Source: Paroedura picta
Taxonomy: Eukaryota; Chordata; Lepidosauria; Squamata; Gekkonidae
Assembly (NCBI RefSeq): GCF_049243985.1
Contig: NC_135379.1
Location: 31,257,001-31,321,000 of the forward strand
Direction of reading: 5' to 3'
Length of the DNA: 64,000 nucleotides
Shown: positions 24,243-56,290 of the stretch, one piece after another
How positions within the stretch are numbered: position 1 is the stretch's first letter
Layout of the letters: the number at the start of each line of letters is the position of its first letter
Program-made: the position numbers and the translations under genes
The notes under the pieces: model-generated
Told to the model about the DNA's origin: nothing
The model's input: only the letters and a program-made list of their open reading frames with translations
Database searches by the model: none

Positions 24243-24884
24243 TGCTAAAACGTAATGTCTCTTCAGGGCACAAGACTGGAAGTTTAGCATCATTTCTATT
24301 CAGAAGTCAAGAAGCACAGTCTAGCTGCATTTCAGTCATGCTACAAAAATGGTATTCAGGCACTTACTTTCTTAGGTGAATAAGAGCTATAAAAACCAAA
24401 GGTGTTTGTTCCTTAATGCGAGGAAGAGAGATGGGGGGAGTATGATAAGCCATTAGGCATAACAGCTGCTTAAACTCTTGTGAAAACTGACAGGATTCCT
24501 CCTTATAGCCTTCATGGCGCTTGACCTGAAGTTGCTCACTTTATTTGTGGCACAAAAGAAGAGAAATAAGGAGCAATAACAGCCTAAATTCACCTGTCCA
24601 AATATCAGGGAATTTTTTTTATTAGTGCAAGTTATAAAATTCTGTACAGGGGCTGTGTTCTTCTTACAAAATATACTATCAACAGTATGATTTCAATTTA
24701 GGATATTTTGCTTTTTCTGTAGTGGATGGAGCCTCTGTGTCAGACAAGTGCTTCTGTTTGGATTTGCATATTAAAATATCTTGCAGCACACCCAATTGTG
24801 TAATTGTTTTTCTTCTTTCTTCTTGAACAACCTTGGAGGTATGGAAAAATATATAGTGTATGTTGGAGAATATTAAGAATAGGT

Positions 24885-25082
24885 AGGGCAGTGGAGGAGC
24901 CTCTGCTCTGTGTATAGAAAGACTTGGGTTCAATCCCTGACATCTCCAGTCAAAAGTACCAGGTAGTCAGAAATTTGAAAGGTCTCGGCCTGAGACCCTG
25001 TAGAGCTGCCTGCCTAAGTAGGTAATACTGACTTTGATGGCCCAATGGTCAGATTCAGTATAAGGTGGCTTCATGGATGCTC
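24885..25082 (+). mobile_element. tRNA-derived SINE of a second family
   Basis: B-box-like gggttcaatccctgac, ctccagtcaaaagtaccagg, cctgagaccctgtagagctg and gattcagtataaggtggctt: a widespread reptile SINE pattern. Distinct from the cagccagctgggtgacc family. Confidence 0.75.
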
Positions 25083-25294
25083 AAGAACATAAGAAGTGTA
25101 GCTATGACAGACTGATGGGGACAGTTTTCCCCAGGAGCCATTGAAATGACCTCATGAAGACTACAAACATGGAAATGGGGCAACTCCTCTCCTGCAATGT
25201 CCCTAGCAGCTGGTACTCAATGACTTACTATCTCTAAACAGAGAAGTTCCACTTTAATAGCCCATGTTGACTTATTTTCCATGCATTAGTCTAA

Positions 25295-25583
25295 AGATAA
25301 AGGTAAAGGTATCCCCTGTGCAAGCACTGAGTCATGTCTGACTGTTGGGGTGACGCCCTCTAGCATTTTCTTGGCAGACTCAATACAGGGGGTTTGCCAT
25401 TCCCTTCCCCAGTCATCACCATTTTACCCCCCAGGAAGCTGGGTACTCATTTTACTGACCTCGGAAGGATGGAAGGCTGAGTCAACCTTGAGACGGCTGC
25501 TAAGATTGAACTCCCAGCCTCATGATCAGAGCTTTCAGACTGCATGTCGGCTGCCTTACCACTCTGTGCCACAAGAGGCTCAT
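25295..25583 (-). mobile_element. Sauria-type tRNA SINE, full length, with 10-bp target duplication
   Basis: Read on the minus strand it starts with a tRNA-like head (tggcacagagtggtaaggc, then gttcaatc) and ends with a BovB-like tail (ggcaaacc..., gccaagaaaatgct..., ggataccttt). Identical attagtctaa copies flank it at 25285-25294 and 25584-25593. Sauria SINEs are mobilised by BovB machinery, a copy of which lies 21 kb away. Confidence 0.88.
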
Positions 25584-26255
25584 ATTAGTCTAATCCCCTT
25601 TAAAAGGCACCTTAGACCAGGGTCCATAGCACTTCTTGGGCCAGCTAATGCTCGGAGTTTGTGTTGAAGTACTTTCCTTTCCCTATGCTTGGATCACAGT
25701 TGCTTGCTTCATTGTCAGCAGTCAATCTCACCTTTAGGTTTCATGCTGCACTGGAAGAAAGAGCAGAAGGAAACACCGACCAAAAACAGTTCCGATATCA
25801 TGCAGCCATCGAGGACTTCACTTTATGCAGAATTAATTTTATTAGTTTTGTCAATTGTCGTTGTCAAACTAATACACAAATCCCACTGAGATGATTGCAG
25901 GCTCATATACAGTACTTTCCACAAGAAATATGTAAACCAAGATTTACACATTCTGATTCAATTACATACATTTTGACATACCCCTTGGGGAGGGCATCAT
26001 GACCTGTTGTTGTCTTCTAGTATACATGAAATATCAGGTATCAGCTGCAAAGAAACTACACAAAACAATGCTTAATTTTACCAAAGAGATCTCTTGATTG
26101 CCTGCCACCCTTATGGTCACAAAGTCCTTGTGAGATCCAAATCCTCTGCTTACTCCTCTTTCAAAGCCAAATCTATAGTTTAGAGACAACTTTTGACACA
26201 CATGGTCTAATCCAGGGTAGTCAAACTGGATGGTAGTCAAACACATGGTCTAATC

Positions 26256-26366
26256 CATGGGTGGTCAAACTGCGGCCCTCCAGATGTCCATGACTGCGGC
26301 CCTCCAGATGTCCCATGGGAATTGTAGTCCATGGACATCTGGAGGGCTGCAGTTTGACTACCCCTG
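26256..26366. mobile_element. CAGGGGTAGTCAA hAT-like MITE, copy 1 (rearranged)
   Basis: Ends catgggtggtcaaactg / gtttgactacccctg with flanks gtctaatc (26248-26255) and gtctaata (26367-26374). The left half contains a repeated cggccctccagatgtcc. Confidence 0.75.
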
Positions 26367-26983
26367 GTCTAATAAGTCATAACTACATAGACAGAAAGGA
26401 TCGTAGTTTTGCATCTGCAAGACTCCACCCCCTCCCCCAATGAAAGGAAACCTAATCTGGGAAACAATCCTAGAAGTAACCATCTACCTAATTGTCTATT
26501 GTTCACAACTGCCTGTGACGTTCAAAGAAACGACCTTAAGATTTACCATCACTTTCAAGGCCAGAGTATTTCTGAAGACAAGCATGGGTTAAGGGGAATT
26601 AAAGGAATCAAAGTTCTCAACTAGTGGACTAATGTCATAAGCTGCAGTGGTTTTAACCTTGTTTCTAGCCAGTAACGTCTTTATGGCTACTCTTATTCAT
26701 AAGCAAATGTTCTGAGCAAAGGCTACGTTCACTTCAACTAATAGGGGAAGCCAACTTTGATTTTCACTTTGAATCACATTGGATACTTCTAGCTATCATG
26801 GACAGAAACTCCACAATGGACATGGAGAAGAGGCGCATTCCCCTCCCCCATCAGTCAAGAAGAATGGTGTTACCTTCCTGTAACCTGTGAACTACTAATG
26901 TGGTTCTTCCCACAGACAGAGTAATACATGTTACTAACCCATACATTCATTTTGTTGTACTACAGTTGGGAAGTCACTTAGGC

Positions 26984-27117
26984 CAGGGGTAGTCAACCTG
27001 TGGTCCTCCAGATGTCCATGGACTACAATTCCCATGAGCCCCTGCCAGCAATGCTGGAGGGACTCATGGGAATTGTAGTCCATGGGCATCTGGAGGACCA
27101 CAGGTTGACTACCTCTG
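26984..27117. mobile_element. CAGGGGTAGTCAA hAT-like MITE, copy 2
   Basis: caggggtagtcaacctgtgg at the left and its complement at the right (ccacaggttgactacctctg). Flanks acttaggc (26976-26983) and acttaggg (27118-27125). Nearly the whole element folds back. Confidence 0.85.
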
Positions 27118-27939
27118 ACTTAGGGTCACTGTCCCAACGTACGTAAGAAAGTACAAAACGGAATGAGCTTACCTGCCTATCCACCTGACATTCCACTATG
27201 GCTTGGAAATTGTGCAGTGACAGTTAACAATCAATGGCCAACACATGTCGTTATTGCAGGGAAATTTTAGTCAGTTTTTTTAAAAAAAACCCTCTCTTAT
27301 TTGCTATAAAAATCCTTTCCAGCTTTGTTCACTGGCATGTCAGCTGTCACAAAAGCCATCTCCAAAGTGCACTTCTGCAATAGTGCTGAAAATTGCCTTT
27401 CTAATTGCTGCAAGCTGTGCACAGAATCAACATGGATTAAAGTACAAAGGAATGTTTATTTTTATCCCTGAAACATAGTGTGTTGCCAAGCTAAAATATC
27501 TCAGAACAGTACAGGACAGTTTTTCTCTCAAAACAGGAAGTGAGGTAAAAGAGAAGGGAAGCTATATTATGATGGAAAACTTATAACACATAACTTAACA
27601 CCATCCATTTAACCATTTTGCAGCCTGTTCATTTGATATTTTAAGACATAAGCAACCAGTCACAAGCAACCAGTCAGACACCTTGGGTAAAGTACAAAAG
27701 GCATACCTCAACATCAAATTGGGCTTAACTACATGTTACTTCCCACCACCTCTTGGTCCATGCAACCAGATGTTTTGTGAGTTCATGATGGAACTATGGA
27801 GATATATGTGGGCCTTATCTGCAACACATGAGAAGTGGGGCTTGAGTCTTCTACCATGTCATATTTCTGACCTGAAATGGATCTGAGACACTATTTGCTT
27901 TGCTGAGGGAGCTGTTTGTATACTAATAGGGTACATTTA

Positions 27940-28768
27940 GGGCATTTCCGCACATCGGTAACAATAGCTGTACGCCAGCTGAATGGCAAAACACAAAATT
28001 TTATCGTGCTTCCTAGCCCCTCATTTTTTTCGGTCTTGCCTTTGTCTGCCGCCTTTTCGCACATTTCACTCTCTACATCTGCTGCTAGACATGGCAGAAG
28101 AGAGCAATGTGCCTTATACGTATTGCACTTCCGCCTGTCAATCAATTCAGAAAACCAATCCCCTTCCTCTACATTTTAAAGGTCCCGTGATGCCCACTAA
28201 TTTTTTAAAATTCATAATTCTCCATTGCAATGCCTATGCATAGAATTATAGATGCATAGTGCTTTTTGAATGCTACCCCTTATTGGATCACAAGTCCTTT
28301 GATATATTTAAAAATTAATGTCATTTCCGATGGGAGGGGGGGCTTCTGAGAGGCATGCTCTGTGTTACAATTTTGAAAAAACATGTTTTATTTCTGGCAT
28401 CGCCTGAACATATGTCTGTCTATTCATTGCTCCAGTAAGTTAGCCATTTAAAAAAATTAATTCTCGTCCCTGGGAACAAGGGAGAGGGAGGCGGGTGCAA
28501 GGGAGGGACAAGGCAGCTGCCTTTAGTCCGTGTGAGCCTCCATACCTTCCCTCTGCTGGTTGCCTGCTGGTTGCTCTCTGGTATCAAGCGCTAAATAGGT
28601 TGATGAATCTACTTTATGCAATTCCCAAACTCGTGCTTTAAAATGGAGGATGTTGCGAGCAGTTTGAGCCCAGACACTGGATGTTGGCAACGCCATGTGG
28701 AACGGCTGGAATAGAACGACTACATTAGGTAAGCATTTCACTATATTTATTGGGTGCAGAAAAGGCCC
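27940..28768 (+). mobile_element. Non-autonomous DNA element with GGGC..TTYC.GCAC inverted ends
   Basis: Left end gggcatttccgcac and right end gtgcagaaaaggccc are inverted repeats with a small indel. The interior has no long frame. Parts (gatgttggcaacgccatgtg, taaaatggaggatgttgcg) recur at 18347-19375 and 51465-51605. No target duplication is evident. Confidence 0.6.
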
Positions 28769-29979
28769 TAGATTTCCCCAATAGGCCAAACATCCTTAAG
28801 GAGTAATTTTTAGGTCAGGAAACAATACAAGAGGAAGGGTGAAATCTCTTCATAGTGTACAAAGTCGTCTGTACCTGTGAATGCCTGGAAATTGTGTTCC
28901 CATCATGGAATTTCAGGCACATGACTGATCACACACGTTTGGGAAGAATTCAGGGAAGAAGTACTGTTTAGTTAGGTCCTAAGATAGACTGCAACCAAGA
29001 TCATCAACCATAACCATGCATGTTTGAAAGCCAGTATTTTCATTTTTAATGGAATTTTCTATTTTGCTAAAGCTCTGGCTTTTTTCCTGGTAGAAACAAA
29101 CCCAACTTTGATGCAGCCACCTTTGTGAATACTACATTCTAAAGATAAAATGACTGGCATGATAGAGATACGGAGCTTATATAACATTAAAAGATTTGTA
29201 TTTCAGTCTTCTGAATATCAACAGCATGCCTGTCTCTAAGCCCATTCAACCAGCCAGACATCACAGTGAATCTGCATAGCCTCTTCAGTAGCTTGGGGGG
29301 GGGGGGCAGGGTACAGCGGACAATCCCCTCCTACTGTTTTCAAGAGATAGCAGTTGCAGACACATTTCTTCAATGCATTTCTTCAATTCAATTTTAGTTT
29401 TGTTGGACAAGCTAGCCAGGATTCCCAGGATTTAAACAAGCATGAGTATCGGCTTTGGCGATCTCACAGGACTGTCGGGATTTCTAAGCCATTCAGTTCT
29501 ACATCCCAATTATTGACTTTGAGTTTCTTTTAATGGCAAAGCTACAATGTTAAAAAAAATTCAGGCTAACTTGTAGTGGCTGCATTGACACACTATTCAC
29601 AAATACACTTTGAGGGCCATGAATGATTGAAATGTAACCAGCCTTCAAGTTTGATATGCATCTGTCTGAGACAGAGGAAGCGACTCAGTAGCCACTCCCC
29701 CAGAAATATCTTGGTGAGGCGGCACAGAGACTGGAGGTCCTGATTCTAGTCCCTAGACAGCACAAATGAGGACAGTGCCACTGGAGAGGCAAAAACCTTC
29801 TGTCATCAGACGTACACTTCATGGCATTGTATTCAAACGGCACTGCTAGCCATACAAAGGAGGGTCACACACCCACTTGGCACTGGTTGTACTAAATGCC
29901 AAGTCCCACAAGGCTCTTGCCTAACCCATGTCACACTGAAATCAACTGCAATATGCCATTACGCTGTAAACAAAGATCT

Positions 29980-30205
29980 ACTAGGGTTGACCACTCTGGG
30001 TTGGGAAATTCCTGAAGATTTTGGAGGTGGAGCCTGGGGGAGGGCAGGATTTATGGAGGAGAGGGACCTCAGCAGGGTACAGTGTCAGACGCCACCCTCC
30101 AAAGCAGCCATATTTTTCAGGAGAACTGATCTCTCTTGTCTGGAGATCAGCTGTAATTCTAGGGGATCTCCAAGCTTCACCCCAAGACTGGCAAACCTAG
30201 TTCTA
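29980..30205 (-). mobile_element. GGTTGCCA-ended repeat, complete copy
   Basis: tagggttgaccactctgggt, then gggaaattcctgaagatttt, ctggagatcagctgtaattc and gactggcaaaccta. Ends are imperfect inverted repeats; lies near the SCRN1 3' end. Confidence 0.6.
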
Positions 30206-30899
30206 CGTTCAACTCAGCCTTTCATCATGACAAAACGTAGTCTATTGGGACACAGATGCATGTGGCAATTTTTTTTTCTTTGTCACCAGTTCAAAACTTG
30301 GTCTTCCCAGTGACATTGTAAATTTGCAATGTGTTACTGAGAATTAGGTGGACTCTAGATAGTCACTGTTTAAATTCTATTACCGCGACGAGTTAAAAAA
30401 AAACATTCTTCATCACGTTAGCCAGCATGCATATGACAGTTGAACCAATCAATGACCTTTCTCTTCACGACAAAAATGCACATATACAGGACACCAACAA
30501 GATGAAAAAAGGGAAAGGAATGTGTTAACCGGATACAGCTACTGAGGAGCATCTCTCTAGAAAGAGGACGGTTTCCTCCAAATTCGGCAAAATGGCGAGA
30601 TTATCTTTCAAGGCCTGAAGAGCTTTATGATCTTCTCATTTGAAAGCTAACAGAGTCTATGGGTCTCTGAAACGAGAAAATAACAGTATTCACTTGTGAT
30701 TACTAAAGAAGAATAAAAATGCAAGAATAAGTATCTTGAAAACAATTCATTTGGAGCTGAACCATGACAACTGGGCTGTTATTCCATACAGGTGCAATGC
30801 TGAAATACAAGCTAAACAGACCAAATATCTGGACTGATGTTTGCTTCTGCAAAAAAAAAATGGCCAAAATAGGACTTCAGAATAGAATAAGGACTCACT

Positions 30900-50846
<19,947 letters not shown>

Positions 50847-51131
50847 CCTAAAGAAAGAGAAAGAAAATAACTGGTATCTCAATACAATGCTTAACCTAAC
50901 TGCAATAGACATTGCAAAATAGTTAAGACAACTGGGGACCTGAGAGAATAATTGGGGGGGACCCCCCATCTCACCCAACTCCAGCCCCACTGTAGCAGAA
51001 CCTCCCATTCCCCCCAACCACAGCTTTGTCGTCTCTAGGGCAGTGCCAGCACAATCTACCTCCTCATCCCAAAAAAACCCATCTTAGCCATAGTAAAGGC
51101 TCTCTTCCCTCCACCAACACTGTTGCCCTTG

Positions 51132-51460
51132 TTCATTTATTTATTTATTGCATTTCTATACCGCCCTCCCATAAGGCTCAGGCCCTGAGCCTTATGGGCA
51201 GTTTACATAAAACATCATGAATATATACAGAAAACTAGTGACAGTAACATAACAGTGGTTCCAAAATTGAACATAACAAATTATAACAAAATACTATAAC
51301 AGATTCACAGTGTGACAACGCTCAACTTTTCACATGAACCTGTGAGAGGTCAGCACGGTTCAGACCATGGAGGGGGTCTTGGGGGGGACCAACAGAAGTT
51401 GTTGAGTTGGCCGGCCTCAACCAAATGCATGGTGGAGGAGCTTCCTTTTACATGCCCTTT
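51132..51460 (-). mobile_element. L2-type LINE 3' fragment
   Basis: tttatttatttattgcattt, ataccgccctcccataaggc and cggcctcaaccaaatgcatg: reversed L2 tail and RT end. A short inverted duplication (ataaggctcaggccctgagc) lies within it. Confidence 0.78.
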
Positions 51461-51464
51461 GGAA

Positions 51465-51605
51465 TTGTGGGTGGATTTCCACACCTGTTAAATGTAGCAT
51501 CATGCCAGTCAAATGTAGGCATTATATTCTGGCTTCTTCACATGACGTTGCCCACATCCAGCATCTGGCCAGCTGACAGCTCACTGCATCCTCCATTTTA
51601 AAGCG
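51465..51605 (-). mobile_element. Fragment related to the 27940-28768 DNA element
   Basis: gtggatttccacacctgtta, tgacgttgcccacatccagc and atcctccattttaaagcgc are reverse-complement matches to its right part. Confidence 0.5.
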
Positions 51606-53291
51606 CTTCTTTGGGAATCGCATAAAATGGATTCACCACCCTGAAAAGTGCTGGTGACCGGAGAGCAACCAGCAGAAGGAAGATATGGAGGCTCAAACAC
51701 ATGAGAGTCATCTGTATCGTGCCGCCCACGCACCTGGGGACCAGAATGGCAATGTGCTTGGAGAAATGAATAGGCAGACATGCATGTAGGCAATGCCAGA
51801 AATAAAAGACCTTGAATGGAGATAGATGTGATGGGGGGAAAGAAGGTGGTGGGGGCCTCCTGAGCAGTGAATAAAGAAGTCCATGGACCCCTGGTTGGGA
51901 ATCCCTGCTCTCCGTATGGCCACTCATGAACACAGGAAGCCCTGCTTAGCAGACAGCAATCTAGAGCTATGCAGGATCTTGAACTGCCTGTTGCTCATTT
52001 TAAGGTTACAGTAGTTACAGCTCAGGATGTGCTCTGCCCAGCAGGGGGGGGGCAGGAAAAATTGCTTTCCATATTTTGTGTCATTAGCAGCTTATCACTG
52101 CCCAATCTAGAGAGAACTCTTGGAAGGTATTCAGACCTTACACCAAATCATTATTGTAGTCAGCCAGCAAACCACGGTTTGAAGCAGGAGTGCCGATCTG
52201 TGCTAACTATGCTAACTTTGACTGGCTATCTGAATGGACAAAAGACATTCGCAGCTAACCATAATACAGGTTCTCAGCTATGGTTAATGCAAACCATGAT
52301 GAGCCACGATGATCCTTCTTACTTGTTGTTCTTACACCACAAATTTTATCCACATTTATATTCATGGTGAACTTCCCAGATCTGCTGATATAACACTCAA
52401 TGATCTGACTATGACACATAATTTTGATCCATCACAAAGCAAGTTCCCCATTTCCCAAGCCACACTGGCTGTGAAGATTATAGTACACATTGTGCATTTT
52501 ACAGACAGAACTGGAGGATTTACCACTAGGATTGCTATACATGTAGTGATAGATCAGTTCCATCACACCATCCTAACCTATCTTCTGAACATTTGGCTTA
52601 GATATTTCATTTGTTTCATTTGCTATAAACTGCTTGTTACTGGTATTTTTAAAAGCCTGGTGGTAAGGCTGTTTGAGATCATTCCCCTCCCCCCCCCCCT
52701 TTAAAGTACAAATTTATGGGAAAGCAATGGAATGAGAAGACCGGATATAATTCAGTCCTACTTGTGTGTTTCATTTTTTATTTTAATGCATTATTCATGC
52801 CCAGTTAATTAGTTCCAAGGGAAATATATAACTGGTTGGTTTGATGCAGATCTTATCAGACAAGACAATGGTCAGAAGCAATTTCTAATTCCCTTATGAC
52901 TTCTGAAGTGACAACTTGCAAGTGATTTCTTACTGTCAAGTGCTTCTTGATGAAAATTAATCTCAGGGGAACTGGAGTGTACAGAGCACTTTCAGCTCCT
53001 GTTTGTTCAGCTAATGCCTTTCTGGTTACTATACCAATGTGCTGAATACTGGCTGGTATGCTGAAGAGAAAGTAGCTTTGATTAATAGGCCAACATATTG
53101 CTTTCTAGGAATATTCCAGTTTGACAAACCCTCAGTGGGCCTGAAATTCATAACAAATTCACCATTCAGAATTACTCTATACAGATAAAGGTGGGTATCT
53201 GAGATATGTTTTGTATGTGTGCAACTTAGCACAGAGCAGAAGAGTAAAAAGTGGACAGAAAAGTTTGTATATACTTTTACTTAATTTTTAC

Positions 53292-53613
53292 TTTATTTAT
53301 ACCCCACCTCTCTTCCTAATAGACAGGGGTAGTCAACCTGTGGTCCTCCAGATGTCCATGGACTACAATTCCCATGAGCCCCTGTCAGCATGGACTCATG
53401 GGAATTGTAGTCCATGGACATCTGGAGGACCACAGGTTGACTACCCCTGCTAACAGAGACTCAAAGCAGCTCACATCATTTTCTTCTCCCCTGTTTATCC
53501 TCACAACCACCCTCTGGTAGGTCTGGCCCACAGGACCCAAAGTGAATTCCCGAGATAGAGACTGCAGACTCCGACATGAGTCTCCCAGCTCCTAGTCCAA
53601 TGCTCAGTCTCAC
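53292..53613 (-). mobile_element. tRNA-SINE or L2-tailed repeat interrupted by a MITE
   Basis: tttatttataccccacctct, then after the MITE actcaaagcagctcacatca, gtttatcctcacaaccaccc and gagtctcccagctcctagtc, a common reversed SINE layout. Confidence 0.65.
53324..53449. mobile_element. CAGGGGTAGTCAA hAT-like MITE, copy 4, nested
   Basis: Full fold-back with caggggtagtcaacctgtgg / ccacaggttgactacccctg. Flanks ctaataga (53316-53323) and ctaacaga (53450-53457) match 7 of 8. Confidence 0.87.
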
Positions 53614-54634
53614 ATAAAAGCCTCAGTCACTGTCACCAGCAAGCCATTTTGTCATGTGAGTGCAACAGAAGGCAGGCGTCACATTCCTGTGCTGTTTTTA
53701 AAGTTGCTAACTAATATTCCTTTCCAATCACATTAAGTGTCTAATTTGACTTTCTGTTTGGGTGCATTTAATTTGTTTCCACTTGATGATTTTAAAAGTG
53801 CAGGCTTTGCAAAAATAGCAGGCATTAATAGCACTGGAAACAGGTCAGTCTTTTGCTGTGGTTTACATTTGAAACAATGGTTAATAAGGCAGGGGGGGTT
53901 GTCTAGTGCCTAAAGAAAATGCAGTCACTAGGAAACAACCCACAGGAGTGTGGGAAAAGCTATGCCTGCCTGGCAGTTTCAATGTTTGCTTCCTTGCCGA
54001 TCTGAAGTCTCTGCGCTCTTTCCTTTTCCTTCCTGACTTAATGCCCAGCAGTTTCCACTCCACAAAACAATCTCAAGATGATGTTCCTTATTGCCTGACA
54101 GGCTAGAATACCAGTTGCCTGGCAGACATAACAATGAGGGGTTTTTCAAAGCCCATATTGGCTTTCAATTGCAGACTTCCTCCTCTTTCCTTTCCTTTTT
54201 TACAAACCAGTTCTCTTAATTAATATTTTTGACCACTGGCAACCCAAACAGCATGATCTTTTACAAGTAATAATTTATTTAGGAGGCCTCTTTTTAAAAG
54301 GAACCCAAACAGAGGGATGGATAGCATTGGTATACATGCACCAATTAGTCACAGATAGCTCCAGTTATGGTACATCATGTTTGGCTAGTGTGGATGAATT
54401 ATTGCTGCATTAAGTACGACTCTTTAAAGTGACTGTATTTGGTTACATTCATTTTCCCCACCTGATCAATATTAAAAAATTAGTTCCATCATTGGCGGGA
54501 CATTCCACTGTTCATCCTATGAACACTTCTTTGTGCATAATAATAAATGAATAATAAACAAATATTTGGAAACAAAGAGGCTTTCTTTCCCCAGTTTTTC
54601 ATGACGATGTACTTTGGCCATTCTTTAGCTGAGA

Positions 54635-54760
54635 ATATGGTTACCAACCTCCAGTAGGTGCCAGAAGGTCTGTCAGCATTACAACTGACCACAGAGATCA
54701 GTTTTGCAAGAAAACTGATGGAGCTTGGAAGATGGAGCTGGTGGGTAAACCACACAGTCG
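54635..54760 (+). repeat. GGTTGCCA-ended repeat fragment
   Basis: atggttaccaacctccagta, ggtgccagaaggtctg, ttacaactgaccacagagat: 5' half of the family. Confidence 0.5.
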
Positions 54761-54789
54761 CCAGGGGTGGCCAAACTTAGTACGACTCT

Positions 54790-54842
54790 TTAAAATTATG
54801 TAAGCCACCTCGAGCCTTCGGGGGGAGGCGGGGTATAAATAT

Positions 54843-54920
<78 letters not shown>
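54790..54920 (+). repeat. L2-like tail followed by an (AAT)n microsatellite
   Basis: gtaagccacctcgagccttc and ggcggggtataaat form an L2-type 3' end. A run of about 80 bases of AAT/ATA repeats follows (54840-54919), probably grown from the tail. Confidence 0.85.
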
Positions 54921-56064
54921 CTGCAGTTGACCACTAGGAAGGCTTGCTCAGATTCTTGTTCAAGAGCATTCTTTGGATTTGTTATTTGATGTATTTCCTG
55001 CAAGGAAGCCTGTTATTAACAGTTACATTTTAAAATGTGAGCAGTTCTTGATATATTCCATTTGGTTTACATACTAAAATCTTCCCTTGTCAGTACCTGT
55101 TTATGAATATACATATGTCTATTTCAAGACTTAGGTAAGTGTGGCAAATTTCATTCATTCATGCAAATTTCAAAAAATACACTGTGATTGCTCATCTTTC
55201 ACTGGCTAAAGCATAAGCTTGGCATCCAATCCAGACTGTCTAGTCTTCCATCTCTCCTCTCACCCCTAAAGAAATGTGTTAGTTCCATAAAGAAGGGCTG
55301 AATCATTCAAATTCATAAATTTTGTCTTGGATCAAATATGGGGTGGGCTGGCTAGCAATGGTCAGAAATAGTTTCGTGATTTCTTTATAATATTGTTGCC
55401 AGTCGCTGGGATCAAGCAAACTACAAATAATTTTTAAAATACACAAAGACAGGAGGAAAAACATGCATTGCAAGTTTATTCTAAAAATCTGTATTCTGGT
55501 TGTATTGGTACTTCACAGGACAGGAAACATATAGCTACTGTATTCTGCAAAAGTTATTGCAGCTTCATGCTACAATATATCACTACAGAATTGTGCCATT
55601 AAAGTTTGAAGTAGATTAGATTTTGTAATTTACCATGTATACACAAAGATTTAATACCACAACAGTACAGGAGCCAACTTCAAGTATACTATGTCACATT
55701 AAAAGCAGTCCTACCAAACAGTGGTCATTTGGTGTGTTTTTTTAATGTATATAGGACAAATCTCTTTGAGAGAGTTGGATGTTACAGCTTTTAGATCCTA
55801 AAAAGAAAATCTGCAAGTACACTTGCAGTTCAATGTTGTGGTTCAAAACATTAAGATTGTCAAACTGTGATTTCAGTTCAGAATTCTACATTTAGAGGGC
55901 TGCTGGAGAACTAGATAATGTCATGGTTTCCAGTCTGGAATGCAATATTCTCTGGTAACAGGACAGGGTTAAATAGTTGCCATCACAAACAAGGAAATAC
56001 TACAGCGCATAAAGTCTGATATATTATTGGTAAGCAAAATCACAAAACTATAGTTACGAAACTA

Positions 56065-56290
56065 CTTTGGCCATATGATTCAATCCAACTCAATGGAGAA
56101 AGCAATTCTGCTAGGATTGGTCTGTGGAAGAAGGAAAGCAGGCTGACAAAGGGCACGGTGGTTGGACACGATTGGGGTGAATACTATGGGCGCTAGATTG
56201 GGGGGTGTGTGGAAGAATTCTGCAAACGGCCTCTCCGTCCCCCCAGGACCCAGAAAGGCTGCAGGCAGCTGCTATGGAACTCATCGGCAG
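56065..56290 (+). mobile_element. Non-LTR retrotransposon RT C-terminal fragment, clade not assigned
   Basis: The plus strand reads YFGHMIQSNSMEKAILLGLV, then a stop and RARWLDTIGVNTM, the YFGH...RWLD C-terminal signature of RTE- and R4-like LINEs. Different from BovB in detail. Confidence 0.65.

Larger units (their letters stand above)
21997..30899. other. Convergent interval between WIPF3 and SCRN1 (both 3' UTRs and intergenic)
   Basis: WIPF3 ends rightward and SCRN1 ends leftward here, so the interval holds two 3' UTRs whose ends I cannot place. It also carries SINE, hAT-like and DNA-element copies listed separately. A minus-strand AATAAA at 25838-25843 is one of several unsupported polyadenylation candidates. 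No further coding exon is visible. Confidence 0.75.

Noticed and set aside
25838-25843. SCRN1 polyadenylation signal
   Set aside because: A minus-strand AATAAA exists but is 5 kb past the stop, with many other candidates; not supportable by sequence alone.
54840-54920. Regular repeats as a CRISPR array
   Set aside because: It is a simple AAT microsatellite with no spacers, in vertebrate DNA.
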